DNA of 64,000 bases from contig NMRA01000108.1 of the NCBI GenBank assembly GCA_002633005.1, forward strand, positions 163,911 through 227,910, in the 5' to 3' direction. The first letter of the stretch is position 1, and the number at the start of each line of letters is the position of its first letter. Below are positions 49,623 through 61,050 of the stretch, piece by piece. The notes under the pieces are model-generated. The model was not told the DNA's origin. It saw nothing but the letters and a program-made list of their open reading frames with translations, and made no database searches. A program made the translations under genes and the position numbers. The stretch comes from Phoronis australis. Taxonomy: Eukaryota; Phoronida; Phoronidae.

Positions 49623-50588
49623 ATGTTCTGTACTCGGATGCTGAATTTTTCTCAGCTAGTGATTGTCTTCGCACATCTGCCAGCCGTGTTAAGCAGTTAC
49701 AATCACAATATTTCAAAGTTGGTTACCAGTCTATGCGGCACTACTGACAATGCACTGAATTGTCAGTGCACACAGCATTGTATCAATTTAGGCAACTGTT
49801 GTAACCATTGCCCTGTGTTAGAGAATATTTCTGACATTGACTTGGACATCACTTCAAGGTGCCATAGTCCCAGTTGGATCAGCAAGAAATATCCACCGGA
49901 TGCAGAAGTTTTGAAGATATGCAACGGGGTGCCGTGTGAAGTCGCCTACCGTATGATCACTAAGTGTCCGAAAGGGTTCAGTTCGTCATTCACGCGCCAG
50001 CAATGCGAAAAGGAGCCTAAGACGCTCGTGGAACATCTGCCAGTTAGCTCATCTGACAACACGGTGACGTACAAAAATAAATTTTGTTCGTTTTGCCACA
50101 ACGAAAGGAATGTAACTCCGTGGACAATTGCCCTGTACTGGCGCAGTGAACCTGAGAATTCCCAACTGCGGCAGACCATCCAGCTACTCAGCGATCGAGG
50201 TGATGAGCACATGGACTTCTTTGTCAACGTTACTCTCTTCAGATTTTTTCCTCAGAATGACAGCTTTGTTTCCAAAACTCTATGCTCGGATTTCGAAATA
50301 CGGGAGTGCAGCACCATCACCGAACCTTTTGTTGAAAGAGCTTGCAAGTCTTATGTACGACCCGTAGCAATCAAGAAGTTCAGTGTTCACCATTTCTTCA
50401 GAAACCCCCATTGCGCCCTATGTAACGGCGAGAATCTCGACAAAGCAAAGTGCCTGAACAGTCCCATACAGTCCATTGAGCGGCCACGTGGAGTTATGAC
50501 TTCATTTGCCGCAATTGTAAATTTTCGCTCTGCGCTCAGAGCAGGTACGACGCAATGTCCTTGCGGTCGGTTCTTCAATCCATTTCAA
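49623..50588 (+). CDS. Receptor exon 1: signal peptide, SMB-like module, Cys-rich ectodomain
   Basis: The ATG is the first in frame and is followed by a hydrophobic leader (LVIVFAHLPAVLSS). Donor TCAA/GTAAGT, phase 0. The open frame past the donor to 50780 is intron read-through. Antisense ORFs are shadows. Confidence 0.85.
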
Positions 50589-53500
50589 GTAAGTCGATAT
50601 CATAATTGCGAAATTTGTCAACGACTTGTCGGCCGACTTCGTGTCTGGCAAGAAAGTCTGCTCTTGGGCATTTTTGTCAATCTAATCTTGCCTCTTGACT
50701 GTTCAGCGGTTTTTGTCTATCGTTTCTTTATCCTAAGATACAAATCACGCTTTACCTGGAAATTTACCACTATCAATTGATTAAACATTCCTCTCTGTCC
50801 CAAACATGTTAAAATGTTTTACGTAAAAATTGAACCTGAGTGATCTAAATCCAAAGTCTGTACTTGAATTTTTTAAATGTAGTTACTGGGCGCAAATCAG
50901 CTTTAAAGGGACCATACTAAATGCCATTTATCAGTGACAATGAAGCATGAATAGAATGTGCAAAGTTGAACAATTCATGAATTTATCTAAGATATTACTT
51001 CCGCAGTTGTTTCGATATTTTTCACAGAAATCTTCGGTTTCATGCCGTCTCTATAAATCAATGTTTCTGTCGTCTGCAAATTAACTTTTCATTTAGAACG
51101 CTTACCAGTATAAAAGTATTCTCAACTTGTTTCTTGTTCAGGTGAGAAATGATTATGCTCGAGACCATGCCAGGGTGAATAAAAGGGCATGTCGGGAGTA
51201 CAATCATCTACGCACCAGTCACGTTCCGTTGACGTCACAAGCTAAGATTTGCGCATTGCCTGTTGAGTAGTGTTAGGTAAAAGATTGAACAAAATCCAAT
51301 GGAATTAGACGAACTGATACATCGTTTTTTTGGTAAATGCCATTGTAGTCGTGAGTCATTACTAAAGCCACTATTCTCCCCAGCATCGGTTGACCAACGA
51401 AGCCGAGATCCGCGTTTTCATTTCACCTTCCTTCTCCAAATTCTTGATTCTACGAAATTCTACCAAGATTTAACTGTAATCTTCATTATCTATTTCGTAC
51501 TGGCTGTACTTCGGTACCACGTTTTCCGTTATGCAAAACTGGCCAAATACCCGACACTTGATGTTAACAATCTTAATTCCATTCCGTTCGTATCCTCGAA
51601 ACAAAGTCTGACACTCAACACAACTTACCAAAAGACATTATTTAAAGACACACGGTATTCGAAACACACTTGTTTCATTCTTGAGTAGAAATAAAATGAC
51701 GCAATGCACCACCACAGAGCAATTAAAGCTAGTGACATACCCAGTGGGACATGGCAAGTGTAAAATACTGAAAAGAATGACACTAAATGGAGGGAGCCTA
51801 ACACGAAAGCCACGAAAACAAGTATATCGGCTTTTTTGCTGCTCATTCAAAACAGGGTTCTCGAATGCCATCAAAAGGGACACCCCATTGTCAAAAGCCA
51901 TGAATTTTAATTTGCTTCTCCAACATTTTGTGACTTCGCAGGTTTTCTCAGATAAAGCCTTTTAAAAGACACGCGATATTTCGAATCATACTTGTTTCAT
52001 TCTCAAGTAGAAGTAAAATGACGCAGTAATACCACCACCAAGCAAAAGCTAGAAATATACACAATGAGACACGACGGGTGTGAAATACTGGAAAGATTGA
52101 CAAATGGAGGGGGTAACACAAAAGTCACGCAAACAAGTGTAGCGTGCGGCGCCACCCTGTGTGCTGCTCATTCAAAAGAGGCTTCTCGAATGCAATCAAA
52201 CGGAACTCCAATCACCTGTGAAGAAATTGTGGAAAACACGTCAATTCGATGCGTAGAGTTTGATAAACAGTATTAAGTAAAACCAACACCAATATTTTTT
52301 TGTCTTCCAGGACATCTGTCAACAATTCGTATGTCCCACTGGAATGTATGCTGACGGTAATTCGTGCCAAGACCCTCTTCGATTTGTTGCCGGCATTAAG
52401 AGACGGTTAGTATACACTTTCCTTTCTGAAACGCTACGCTCATCGAAGTATGACTCAACTGTTCTCCGTGTCCGCATTTCAACATTCTACAAACGTATCA
52501 AAAGGAGTGTTGCATTCATAAACAATGGAAGTTGGGAGTCACTTAATCGTGATTTTACTTCAACCTGTTGGTTTCCTTGGATAGCAAGGCTAGAAAAACA
52601 CTTCGCCGGTTTCATAGGTTACGTGTATGTATTGTGTTTGGCGACGAAGGTTGACACTGGTGTGTTACTGACTATGAAAACAAACGTGTCCACGTCCGGA
52701 GATGTAGCTGCGTTGTCTAAGTTTTTCGAAGTTCTTGGCGATCCCATACCAAACTACGCATATTTAGTGAACGTCACTGGAATAAAAAGGTCGGTAAATT
52801 GCCCGATGGTTAAATTGAACTACTATTTGAGAATTCCTACACACATTCAAACCAAGATTGTCAATGGTACAATGTACCTTTGCGTTGACGATTTTCTCAA
52901 ACTTAATATGTCTAAACTGAATGGCAGCAAAGACCTTCACCCTTCCTATCAAGGTATTATATCTTGCGCACTTACAGTGGTTTCGGGGTTTTCTTTAGTA
53001 ATATCAATTGTTACTTATGTGTTGTTTGAAGGCCTCAGAAAAAGCTATATCGGCAAAATTACAATGAACTTGATGTTCAGCCTTCTTTTGGCTCAGATGG
53101 CATTTCAGTTTGGTGCGCATGCCCACCCTGTTCACGTCCTCTGCAAAGTTGTTGCTGTGATGACTCACTTTGCGTGGTTGTCTTATTTTGTTTGGATTGT
53201 GATTTTTAATTTTCACCTCTTTCGCTCATTTTCAACCACATCAGCTCTGGTGTCTCGTTTCAACGAGCGTGCACAAGAGGCACGCTATGGCTATGGACAA
53301 CCAGTATCGCGGTTTTCATTTCTCCGCTTCACCGTCGGGTTTCTATTTCCAACTCCTGTGGTGACTATTGCATTGGTCTTTGAGTTCGTTGACAATCCTC
53401 CCCTGGTCGTAGGTTACGGCAACAAGATTTGCTGGATTTCCAGTCCTGACGCCATTTTCTACTTCTTTGCTGTTCCTGTAGCCTCGTGTGTAGTTATTGC

Positions 53501-53813
53501 GTCTGTTTTAGCAATCACTGGCCTCATATGCTTCTACCGCCTTCAGTTTGAGTTCAAGTCTGCTAGAAAAAACGAGTACTCGTTGATTCTCGTCTGCTGT
53601 CGTTTGATGGCTATCAGTGGTATCACGTGGGTGTTTGGTTACCTCAATTCTTGGTATCCGCATGAAGCCTTTGCTTATTTGTTTATTGTATTTAACTGCA
53701 CACAAGGATTTATTCTGTTTTTGTCATTCGTAGCCAAAAAACGTATTTTCGATCAATATTGTAGTCTTTTTCGCTGTTGCATAGCAACCACGTCTGTCGA
53801 GGCACAGCATTAG
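49623..53813 (+). CDS. Adhesion/Methuselah-type seven-transmembrane receptor with somatomedin-B-like domain
   Basis: Two exons (49623-50588 and 52311-53813) join in phase 0 into 822 residues. A signal peptide spans about 1-24. A Cys-rich module at about 38-63 (CQC-x3-C, then NCC) fits somatomedin B. A long ectodomain with many Cys and N-glycosylation sites runs to about 535. Seven hydrophobic helices follow at about 536-562, 572-593, 598-629, 660-681, 700-733, 746-767 and 775-797. Cys600 (LCK) and Cys696 (KICW) form the disulfide typical of the secretin/adhesion superfamily. I see no GPS cleavage motif, so a Methuselah-like or GPS-less adhesion receptor is likelier than a cleaved one. Ligand unknown. 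Confidence 0.85.
50589..52310 (+). other. Receptor intron with a duplicated block
   Basis: 1.7-kb intron. The 129-codon ORF at 51299 has no family match and I do not call it. The second half carries two copies of a 240-base repeat (separate entry). Confidence 0.6.
51645..52210. repeat. Two diverged tandem copies of about 240 bases
   Basis: 51645-51884 and 51963-52210 share CACTTGTTTCATTCTTGAGT, AATAAAATGACGCA, TGTGAAATACTG, AATGGAGG, CTGCTCATTCAAAA and TTCTCGAATGC in order, at about 318-base offset. They lie just upstream of receptor exon 2. Confidence 0.85.
52311..53813 (+). CDS. Receptor exon 2: proximal ectodomain and seven-helix domain
   Basis: Acceptor TTGTCTTCCAG, phase 0, stop TAG at 53811-53813. 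It adds DICQQFVCPTGMYADGNSC, then about 200 ectodomain residues ending NGTMYLCVDDF. All seven helices are in this one exon. The C-tail is short (about 25 residues) and ends TSVEAQH. Confidence 0.9.
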   Translation, partial: DICQQFVCPTGMYADGNSCQDPLRFVAGIKRRLVYTFLSETLRSSKYDSTVLRVRISTFYKRIKRSVAFINNGSWESLNRDFTSTCWFPWIARLEKHFAGFIGYVYVLCLATKVDTGVLLTMKTNVSTSGDVAALSKFFEVLGDPIPNYAYLVNVTGIKRSVNCPMVKLNYYLRIPTHIQTKIVNGTMYLCVDDFLKLNMSKLNGSKDLHPSYQGIISCALTVVSGFSLVISIVTYVLFEGLRKSYIGKITMNLMFSLLLAQMAFQFGAHAHPVHVLCKVVAVMTHFAWLSYFVWIVIFNFHLFRSFSTTSALVSRFNERAQEARYGYGQPVSRFSFLRFTVGFLFPTPVVTIALVFEFVDNPPLVVGYGNKICWISSPDAIFYFFAVPVASCVVIASVLAITGLICFYRLQFEFKSARKNEYSLILVCCRLMAISGITWVFGYLNSWYPHEAFAYLFIVFNCTQGFILFLSFVAKKRIFDQYCSLFRCCIATTSVEAQH

Positions 53814-56800
53814 CATTTATAGCAATACGTTTGCTCTGAAATTTAAAGACAGCGTAAAAAAGCCAAATGACTTTTGAAAATGTTAAATATATGTATCATT
53901 GTTCAACACAAACGTTTCATCTCTTCGTTTACTCCAGACATTAACAAATTTCGCCAATTACCATCAGGAACCCCCAAAAAAATTAGGTGGCGCTCGTACC
54001 AGTCGACGCAAATGACGTCATCGTTGTGACGCGAGACAGTACAGGGTCCTGCGTGAGGTGTGGGACAGGTTGGCAATGAGTGGAGATTCGTCGAACCCAC
54101 GGCGACATCCTGGCGGAATGCGTGTACCAGAGTACTAATCTGTTTATAGTTGCTCCGTGACAATAGTTGGATAGCGTAACATCTTACGAAGGGAAAGGCT
54201 CACGCGCAGCATGATAAAAAAGAATGGCCGGACACTTTTCGCACCTGGTTCAGAAAAGCATTATACCTTGCGATGGACGCACGTTACAGCGGAAGCAACG
54301 ACAACAGCGAATTTGAAGACACTGGAGACGGAAGAGTTTGGACAGAATAGATTTTCTTGACTTCCGTTGTAGTTGGGCGATTTTGATGATTCAAAAAGTA
54401 AACATGATCAGCATTTGACAAGAAAATCAGAAATGCTATTGGTTTATGTTCAAATATGATGTAACATAACTTTCATTTTTAACAGCACAGCCCAGTCAGG
54501 CTAGATACGATCTGATCGGAGATTAGAGCAATTATAGAACAAAAGAGAGCTGGCCCTCCAACCGCAAATTCCAAAATGAAGTTAATCAGTCGTGTAAGAA
54601 ATTGGCTACGGGGGTTATCTTCCCAACTTGTTGTTGGGCTATAAAAACGAACAAGTTGGGAGCAACGGGAAATTGCCGTCATGGGTGAGTAAAATGTATA
54701 GTCAATCAAGGAAATTGCTAATACGGTAGAATCCAAATTAAAATTTTCTTTACCAATGCTTGTTCAGGAGAAAAAAACATAGTTATCTCGTTGGAAAAAC
54801 ATTATTTGGGAATACGTTTGTCTCGAGTAAACTCGTTTGATCAAATGTTGACAAAAGTGATGAGAAAATATCACTTTTTAAGATTTCCTTCAATAAATGC
54901 CTGTTATTCCTCTTCTTTCTAGACATTCGGACAGTCCTGACAATGAAGAAAACTCAGTTTAAGCGGCCTTGGATATTTCAAAATTAGTGCGGTGCTCTTT
55001 TGCACAGTATTAGAACAACCACGTCTATAGCGACACAGTGTTAGTAATGCTTGTTGATTTCTGAATTATTAAACTTAAAATTGTTCTTAATGAATGTCTG
55101 TTCATGTAAAAAAACATGACGTAGTTATCTTGTTGACAGAACAGCATTGGGGATATGTTTGTCTAAACTCGTTTGATCAAGTTTTGGATGAAAAAATATC
55201 ACCTTTAATGACTTCTTTGAAGGAACGATTGTTATTCTTCATCTTTCTGGAAATTCTGATGGTCCTCGCAACGACAACATCTAAAGAAAACTCTGTTAAA
55301 ACGTTGAATGTCACAAGCCCAGATACTCAAGCTTGGCTTACTTTGTTTTCGCCTTCTTACGTTACTGCAAAACTGCAGAACAAGTACGATAGTACGTATT
55401 GGAATGACCGAATATTGCGCACTGAACTGAAGAGGACATGGATTGAGTGCAATATGGTTGTTTGGTTTCGAGAACTTTGTGAGGATATTGTTAGATAACG
55501 GTGAAGCCATTGGAGAATGCTAAAATGATTTTCATAGTATGCCTGCTTTAGAGCTTGTGTTGCATTAAAGGTTTCTCGGGGGCTTGGGGAACTTGTTGCC
55601 AGAAGTATTGAGCTTGCCTTTGGGTACCATATATATTGAGCTACCGCCCCCGCCCCCTCAGTAGCCTCTTTCAGAAATGTTCATCTTGCCAAAATGTCTC
55701 CGTCCAAACAGAGTTCAAGTGGGTCTTTTAACGGAAACTGGTGGGGCTCTTTCCGAAACTTGTATTCCCGTTGGCAGCACCTCATTCAGTCACGGAACAT
55801 CTTGTTTCCAAAAACCACCTTAGGAGGCTATTTCGTCAGAATCCTGGTATCTATTTCAGTGGCGTGACGTGACTAGTTTTGTTTTGACCTTGCTTTTCAC
55901 AAGGGAAATAATTTAGTCAAAGTTCTCATTACAAACATGTTAACCATTTTTTACTCTCTAACCATGGCAATTTTTGTAAAAAAAACATAGCAAATCATAG
56001 CACCGACGAAAACGAGTCAAAATATTGTCAAGCGTAAAAATGCATTGCATGTACCTACTTACCTATTAGAGGTTCTTACATCTAGTAACTGTGAGTGTTG
56101 TTAAACTCCATGGTAACTGCTTTTCTCCTGTCGACCAAGGCTCGTGATTTGAGATTATTTTGGCGAAAGAGATTGCCAGTAAAAACCAAAGCGAAGGTTT
56201 GAAAACTTATCGGAAAAATGCGTATTGATTACCGAAAATACGTACCATTTTGACGCTATGCCGTAACACTACGGAAGCGGTAAAAATACGTAGCAAATAC
56301 GTAATTCCCGTATTGGTTGACATATACGTCATAACTATTTTATTTTCATATTTAGTACTGGTAGGTACTCACATACAATGGTAATGTGGTAGTGTTATTA
56401 AATGTTTTCAATGATATTGAACATAAAGCGTGGCATAGTCCAAATCGATTTTTAGTTTATAACGAAACAAAAAAATAGAAAATTGACCCAATTATTAAAT
56501 ATTTATTACGAATGTCTGACCTCCATAGATCGAAACTCGAGTTGATTTTGTTTTTTCTATCCACTCGCGAAGCAGAGAATTCAGAAAATCAAAATCGTCT
56601 CAGTTATTCTATTTCCACACAGAGTACGCAGACGCTCAGGCCGCAGTCGTTTCATTGATTAGTGCTCAGACAACTTGGCAATTAAACATGTCTGGAATCC
56701 GGAGATGTCGGTAAATTTCATAGTTTCGATCGTTAGCACTCTTATTGACACATCAGGCAGGAGCAATAAATCCGATTACCCAATTTAAATTACCCGCAAC

Positions 56801-58116
56801 ATGGAGTCAGCGTTATCTAGCACCGCCAAATCTCACGAGACCCTGATCTTTCGTATTGAAAGACACAAATATAATATACCATTTAGTGGTCTGAGATTGG
56901 TGCGACAAGTCAACGAATAACAATTATTTTATGTGCGCTTTATCTCTCCCCACCAAATAGTGAACGTTCAAACAGGTGTCAGCTGGTGAACCGGACGTTT
57001 GTGATCAATAATTATGCCGACGTTGGAACGGCATCTCACTTTGCATTATGTGGAGCAGAGCAAGGAAAAACTTAAGTAGAAATGTCCATCATCTTTAAGA
57101 TCTTGATGTAGACTGAGGAGCGTCAACGATCAAACAACCCGAGGATGCGATACGCATCAGACTCGGCAATCAAAAATATACAACTTGCGGAATTGTAGCT
57201 CGACCATATTGGAAAAGGGTCAGAATGTTGCATTGTGGGTATAGAGGTATCATTCATTCGGTAAACAAATATGTCAGCAAGGGAATATGGGGAGAAGAGG
57301 TCACAGGAAGGTTAAACATGTATGTGTTCTGTGCCTGGCTCCTTTAACCTTTAACAGTACGCGAGATAAAAACCTTTGTAACGAATTGCCGGGGATCAAG
57401 AACTTGGTAAACATGGATCAATGACATTGGTGTAGCTGAAAACAAAGGGCAGTCATTTGCTGATACCTCGCGGCATGGAGTACGCAGCGCTCATGATTTT
57501 GGAAGATAAGAAAACGTATCTTGGAGACTGTCTTACAATATTTCCCCTGGAACAAATAACAACAAGTACTCCACTGTTGACGGACAATTGTGAAAAAGAT
57601 GTTTTTGTTTGACCTAAATCTCAGCCGAACAGAGCATTCTCCACCTTGATTCTGTGTCTAGGATCAGGAAAATGAAACTTGAAAGCAAAGTGACTGCAGT
57701 CGTGGCCAACGAGCACCGCTACTGTTTACCGAGATGGCAATGATAGCAGCATGTACGATATTGTTAAGAAAAGTAACGAAATTATTGACAGTATGTGGTC
57801 AAAAATAAGTGAACTAGAGGATTAGTTCTCAAAGGTCAAGTACGAGCTTTTTGTATGTAAACAAGAGCTATATCACACGACCAGAAATTGGTGAAGAAAC
57901 GAGGAAAAGGCAAAGAAAATATTATATGCTTACGCTGGAGTTAGAAAAACAAATTGGCTTAGAAGGAATAAAAAACAAACCTGAAAAATACATTTTACAC
58001 CGGTTTCAATTGATTAAGATCGTTTGATTTATCATTGTTGATAATTAAAAAGTTTGTCATATCTTTCTGTAGGTTATTCTTAAATATGGGATGTCATTCC
58101 CTTTGTTCTCTTGTTC
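53814..58116. other. Intergenic, mostly unassigned
   Basis: Contains a diverged duplicated block (54760-55290) and otherwise AT-rich sequence. An AATAAA at 54892-54897 is far from the receptor stop. Fragments near 57480-57900 look faintly coding but are broken in every frame I read. Confidence 0.4.
54760..55290 (+). repeat. Diverged tandem duplication of about 190 bases
   Basis: 54770-54965 and 55110-55295 share GTTATCT-GTTG-A-A-CA, TATGTTTGTCT, ACTCGTTTGATCAA, AAAATATCAC, TTATTC-TC-TCTTTCT and GAAAACTC in order. Only the second copy is open (134 codons from 55094), with no recognised domain. A decayed exon pair or transposon relic are both possible. Around 54995-55045, AACAACCACGTCTATAGCGA resembles the very end of the receptor gene (CAACCACGTCTGTCGA near 53785). 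Confidence 0.55.
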
Positions 58117-58391
58117 TCAAATGCGAAGGTAACCTATTTCATGTCATTTTCAGTAAAAAATACGGTTCGTTGGAAAGTGATGATGACAATTTTTAGGAAA
58201 ACAGCATGAAATCAACAGTGGAACAACGCAGAAACAAAATGGCGGGAAATTCTTAACCCCCTAAACGTAGCTTCTTTTGTAGTGCACGACTTATTAATTA
58301 CGAGAAGCCGTAATTAACTGAAAAATATGTCTGGGATAATCAAAGCTTCGTAGTTTTATTAAAAACGACATGAAAAATGGTTGCCTTTTAA
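58117..58391. mobile_element. Short Kolobok-family MITE related to the 24204 element
   Basis: Left end TCAAATGCGAAGGTAACCTA. Right end carries GAGAAGCCGTAATTAACTGA, AATATGTCTGGGATAA, ACGACATGAAAAATGGTTGC and CTTTTAA. These correspond to both terminal inverted repeats of the 24204-25428 transposon, including GGCGGGAA in the interior. About 275 bases, no coding region: a deletion derivative mobilised in trans. Confidence 0.75.
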
Positions 58392-59151
58392 AAGTTTATG
58401 TTTTGATTTTATTTGATTCAAATAAGTTACTTACACAAATTTAACATGTGTAATACATTTTTGAAGTCAGGGTAGCTAGGGTCTTTCTGGTTAACAACGG
58501 ACACCAATTCGATTTTAGTTATGGCTCATGGTTCTTACTAAAGCGGTAAAGGCCTGGCCGTCGACTTGTCAAATGCCGTAAACAGAGTTATAACCAAATT
58601 ATTTTACAAAATTTTAACAGAAATGAAAGGATACTACAAAAAGGAAGATTTATACATGCGTGCATTTGTGTGTCTAACACTGGATGTTGTATAGTTTGTC
58701 TACTTTTAGGATTTACTTAATATTATAACCAAGACCTCACCATGTATCATTTCGAAACTAATTAGTCCACCTTCACTTGGATGCGGTTTTTTTAATTTTG
58801 CTGCTTAATTTTACTCGTGATTACACCACAATTTCGGACATCGACGCAGCTTGACAAGTAGGTGCATGGGTCTCTGCATGCACATATTAAAGGGTTACTC
58901 TGTGGCAGAACCGAAATGTGAATATAGCAAGCCTTGTTAAAACATTCCTTTTGGCAACATGCTCTAATGAAAAAACAACACCTACTTACTCCTGAATTTA
59001 TATTTTTCATGATTTGAATATCCAACTGAGTAAATATAACAGGTAACTTAAGTCTTACAAGGCCTTAACGTGCTGAACAGAAAGATATCTTCAAAGTTCT
59101 TGAAACCACCATTTACGTGTGCCTACACTGTCAGCATCGTTAAATCTTCCT

Positions 59152-59320
59152 TTAGAGCACTGCATATCACAACCGTGAATTTAATATCCCAAAAACGGAT
59201 AAGGAAGTAAAGCGGCTGTAATAGAAAGTTTCCTTGCTCTACGGACATGAGTGTGACGTATGAACGAACCCAGCACCCGAGTGTGCCATGTCCACCAACA
59301 CGCGAGTTTCTTCATGTACA
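59152..59320 (+). repeat. Dispersed repeat, compact copy
   Basis: Counterpart of 48306-48880 (see there). It precedes the LINE fragment directly. Confidence 0.5.
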
Positions 59321-59339
59321 AAAGTGTGCCATATCCACG

Positions 59340-61050
59340 TACGCATTAAGATCGTTTGGAATATCTGGTACTCTATTGAGTTTATCGGAGTCTTATCTAA
59401 ATAATCGCATCTACAGTCAGTGTGAATTGATGGCGTGCATTCAATGTCGTCTTTTCCGGGTTACGTGATTGCGGGTGTGCCCGAGAGCAGTCCTTTTACT
59501 CCATTACTTTTCCTTTTATACATAATAACCTCCCCGACAATATCTCATGTAAAACCTATCTGTACGCTGATGACACGTCTTATCTCTCTTCCTTCATTCC
59601 ATAGGGACGAGATGATCTACACAGACTTTCTTCGTTGGCTGCCAAATGGTGAATGAATTTCAAAGCAGGAAAAGTGTTGACATTATCTTCTCACCATCCA
59701 GAAATCCAGAAACTCGCTACTGCATGTAGATCCAGTATTAGATTTACAACTTAACGGTGGGAGAATACCCAAAAATATAACTATAAACATTGAGGGTATT
59801 ATTCTTGAAAATAATTTTTTTCTCTTTATGGATACTCATTGTCGTGATCTAGTTGGTAAGATTCGAAAGTTGTTGAATCCAATCAAACTTGTATCAAGAC
59901 GCCTAAGCTCAATGCAGCTACATGTAGAGGTTTTGTTTAGTGCATTTGTCCTATCCCACTTTGACTATGGAGGTATTATCTATCCGATAAGCTGGCGCTG
60001 GTGTTTTACTCCAGTTAGAATTGTTTGCTGTATCAAGATGCACTTTCAATCACAGGATCGTTTAAAGGTTCAGAATAAATATAGTTCTCAATGGTCAACA
60101 CTTTCCGAATGAAGGAAACTATACATAACCATGTACACATTTAAAGTTCTCAATAACATAAACAATACGTCTAATAAGCTTATATTTTAAAAAATATGAA
60201 AGAGAATGAACTTGAAAATTAGCGTAAGCAAACAAAGACATTGATTCGACGTTTTGCTTTATTCACGTTGGATCAATACGTCTTTGTTTACTTACGCGCT
60301 AATTTTAAAGTTCGTGCTCATGTTTTGACCTAAAACAAATGTGATGAAAGAGAATGCCGACAACTCGCAGATCAACAATTCCAGTGTGTATAGACAATTG
60401 GAATACACCGCCTTTAAATTTACGAGAAACCGTTCACCCTCAATGATAAAACATGTTTTAAAAATCACTTCTGTCATGCGAATCTAGCTTTCCCTTTACC
60501 AAGTTTAGAACTATTCCTAGAGGAAACCAATGCTATAACTATAGAGAACGGGACAAGTCTAAGTTATCGACGGAGTGTAAAGTTCTCTCAACTCTACATC
60601 TTACACCAACCTCTACATACCTAAGCGTTCAACATATTTTGTGGCTCAGTAGTAGCGCGTAAATATGTCTCATGATCCGCTCTCAAATTCTAGATACACA
60701 ATTATGTTGCACAGCATTTACCTGTCAAAACGTTTTCCAAATCATTCAAAGAAGCTGTAAACCCACATTCCGTCGAAGGAATTAAGTTTTGGTTGAGGCC
60801 ACTAACTGACTTATGATCTTTGACCTAAACTTTCCCCTTACTCAGAAGAAGCGTCTCCAAGGTTTAAAAAAGATTGGCAGCTCTTTAGGGCACCGCGCTT
60901 AAAAGGACATGTCACAAGCCAACTTACAAAACTATTAAGCTTGGTACCAATCAATAATGAATGGTCGTTTCTTTCCATACCACGATACCCACATCTGAGC
61001 TCACTAAGGAACACTTTTAAGACCTATTTCTATACGGGGAGTGTTATTAA
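59340..61050 (+). mobile_element. Decayed non-LTR retrotransposon (LINE) reverse-transcriptase end
   Basis: Broken over several frames. SYLNNR near 59390 and GVPESSPFTPLLFLLYI near 59470 come first. Then, after a frame change near 59520, NNLPDNISCKTYLYADDTSYL has the catalytic YADD at 59563-59574. The thumb-type segment is RLSSMQLHVEVLFSAFVLSHF with DYGG near 59960, and LSERRK follows near 60105. A fragment resembling the C-terminal WNSLP-x-S region lies near 60950-61040. The order fits CR1/L2-type or related LINEs. 5' end, endonuclease and tail not seen. A hairpin element interrupts it at 60208-60312. Confidence 0.75.
60208..60312. mobile_element. Small hairpin MITE inserted in the LINE
   Basis: AACTTGAAAATTAGCGTAAG and CAAACAAAGAC pair with GTCTTTGTTTACTTACGCGC and TAATTTTAAAGTT. 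Arms of about 40 bases surround a 30-base loop. No coding capacity. Confidence 0.7.

Noticed and set aside
55094-55498. 134-codon ORF as a gene
   Set aside because: Its first half is one of two tandem repeats whose sister copy is closed, and no family is recognisable. Kept only as a repeat.
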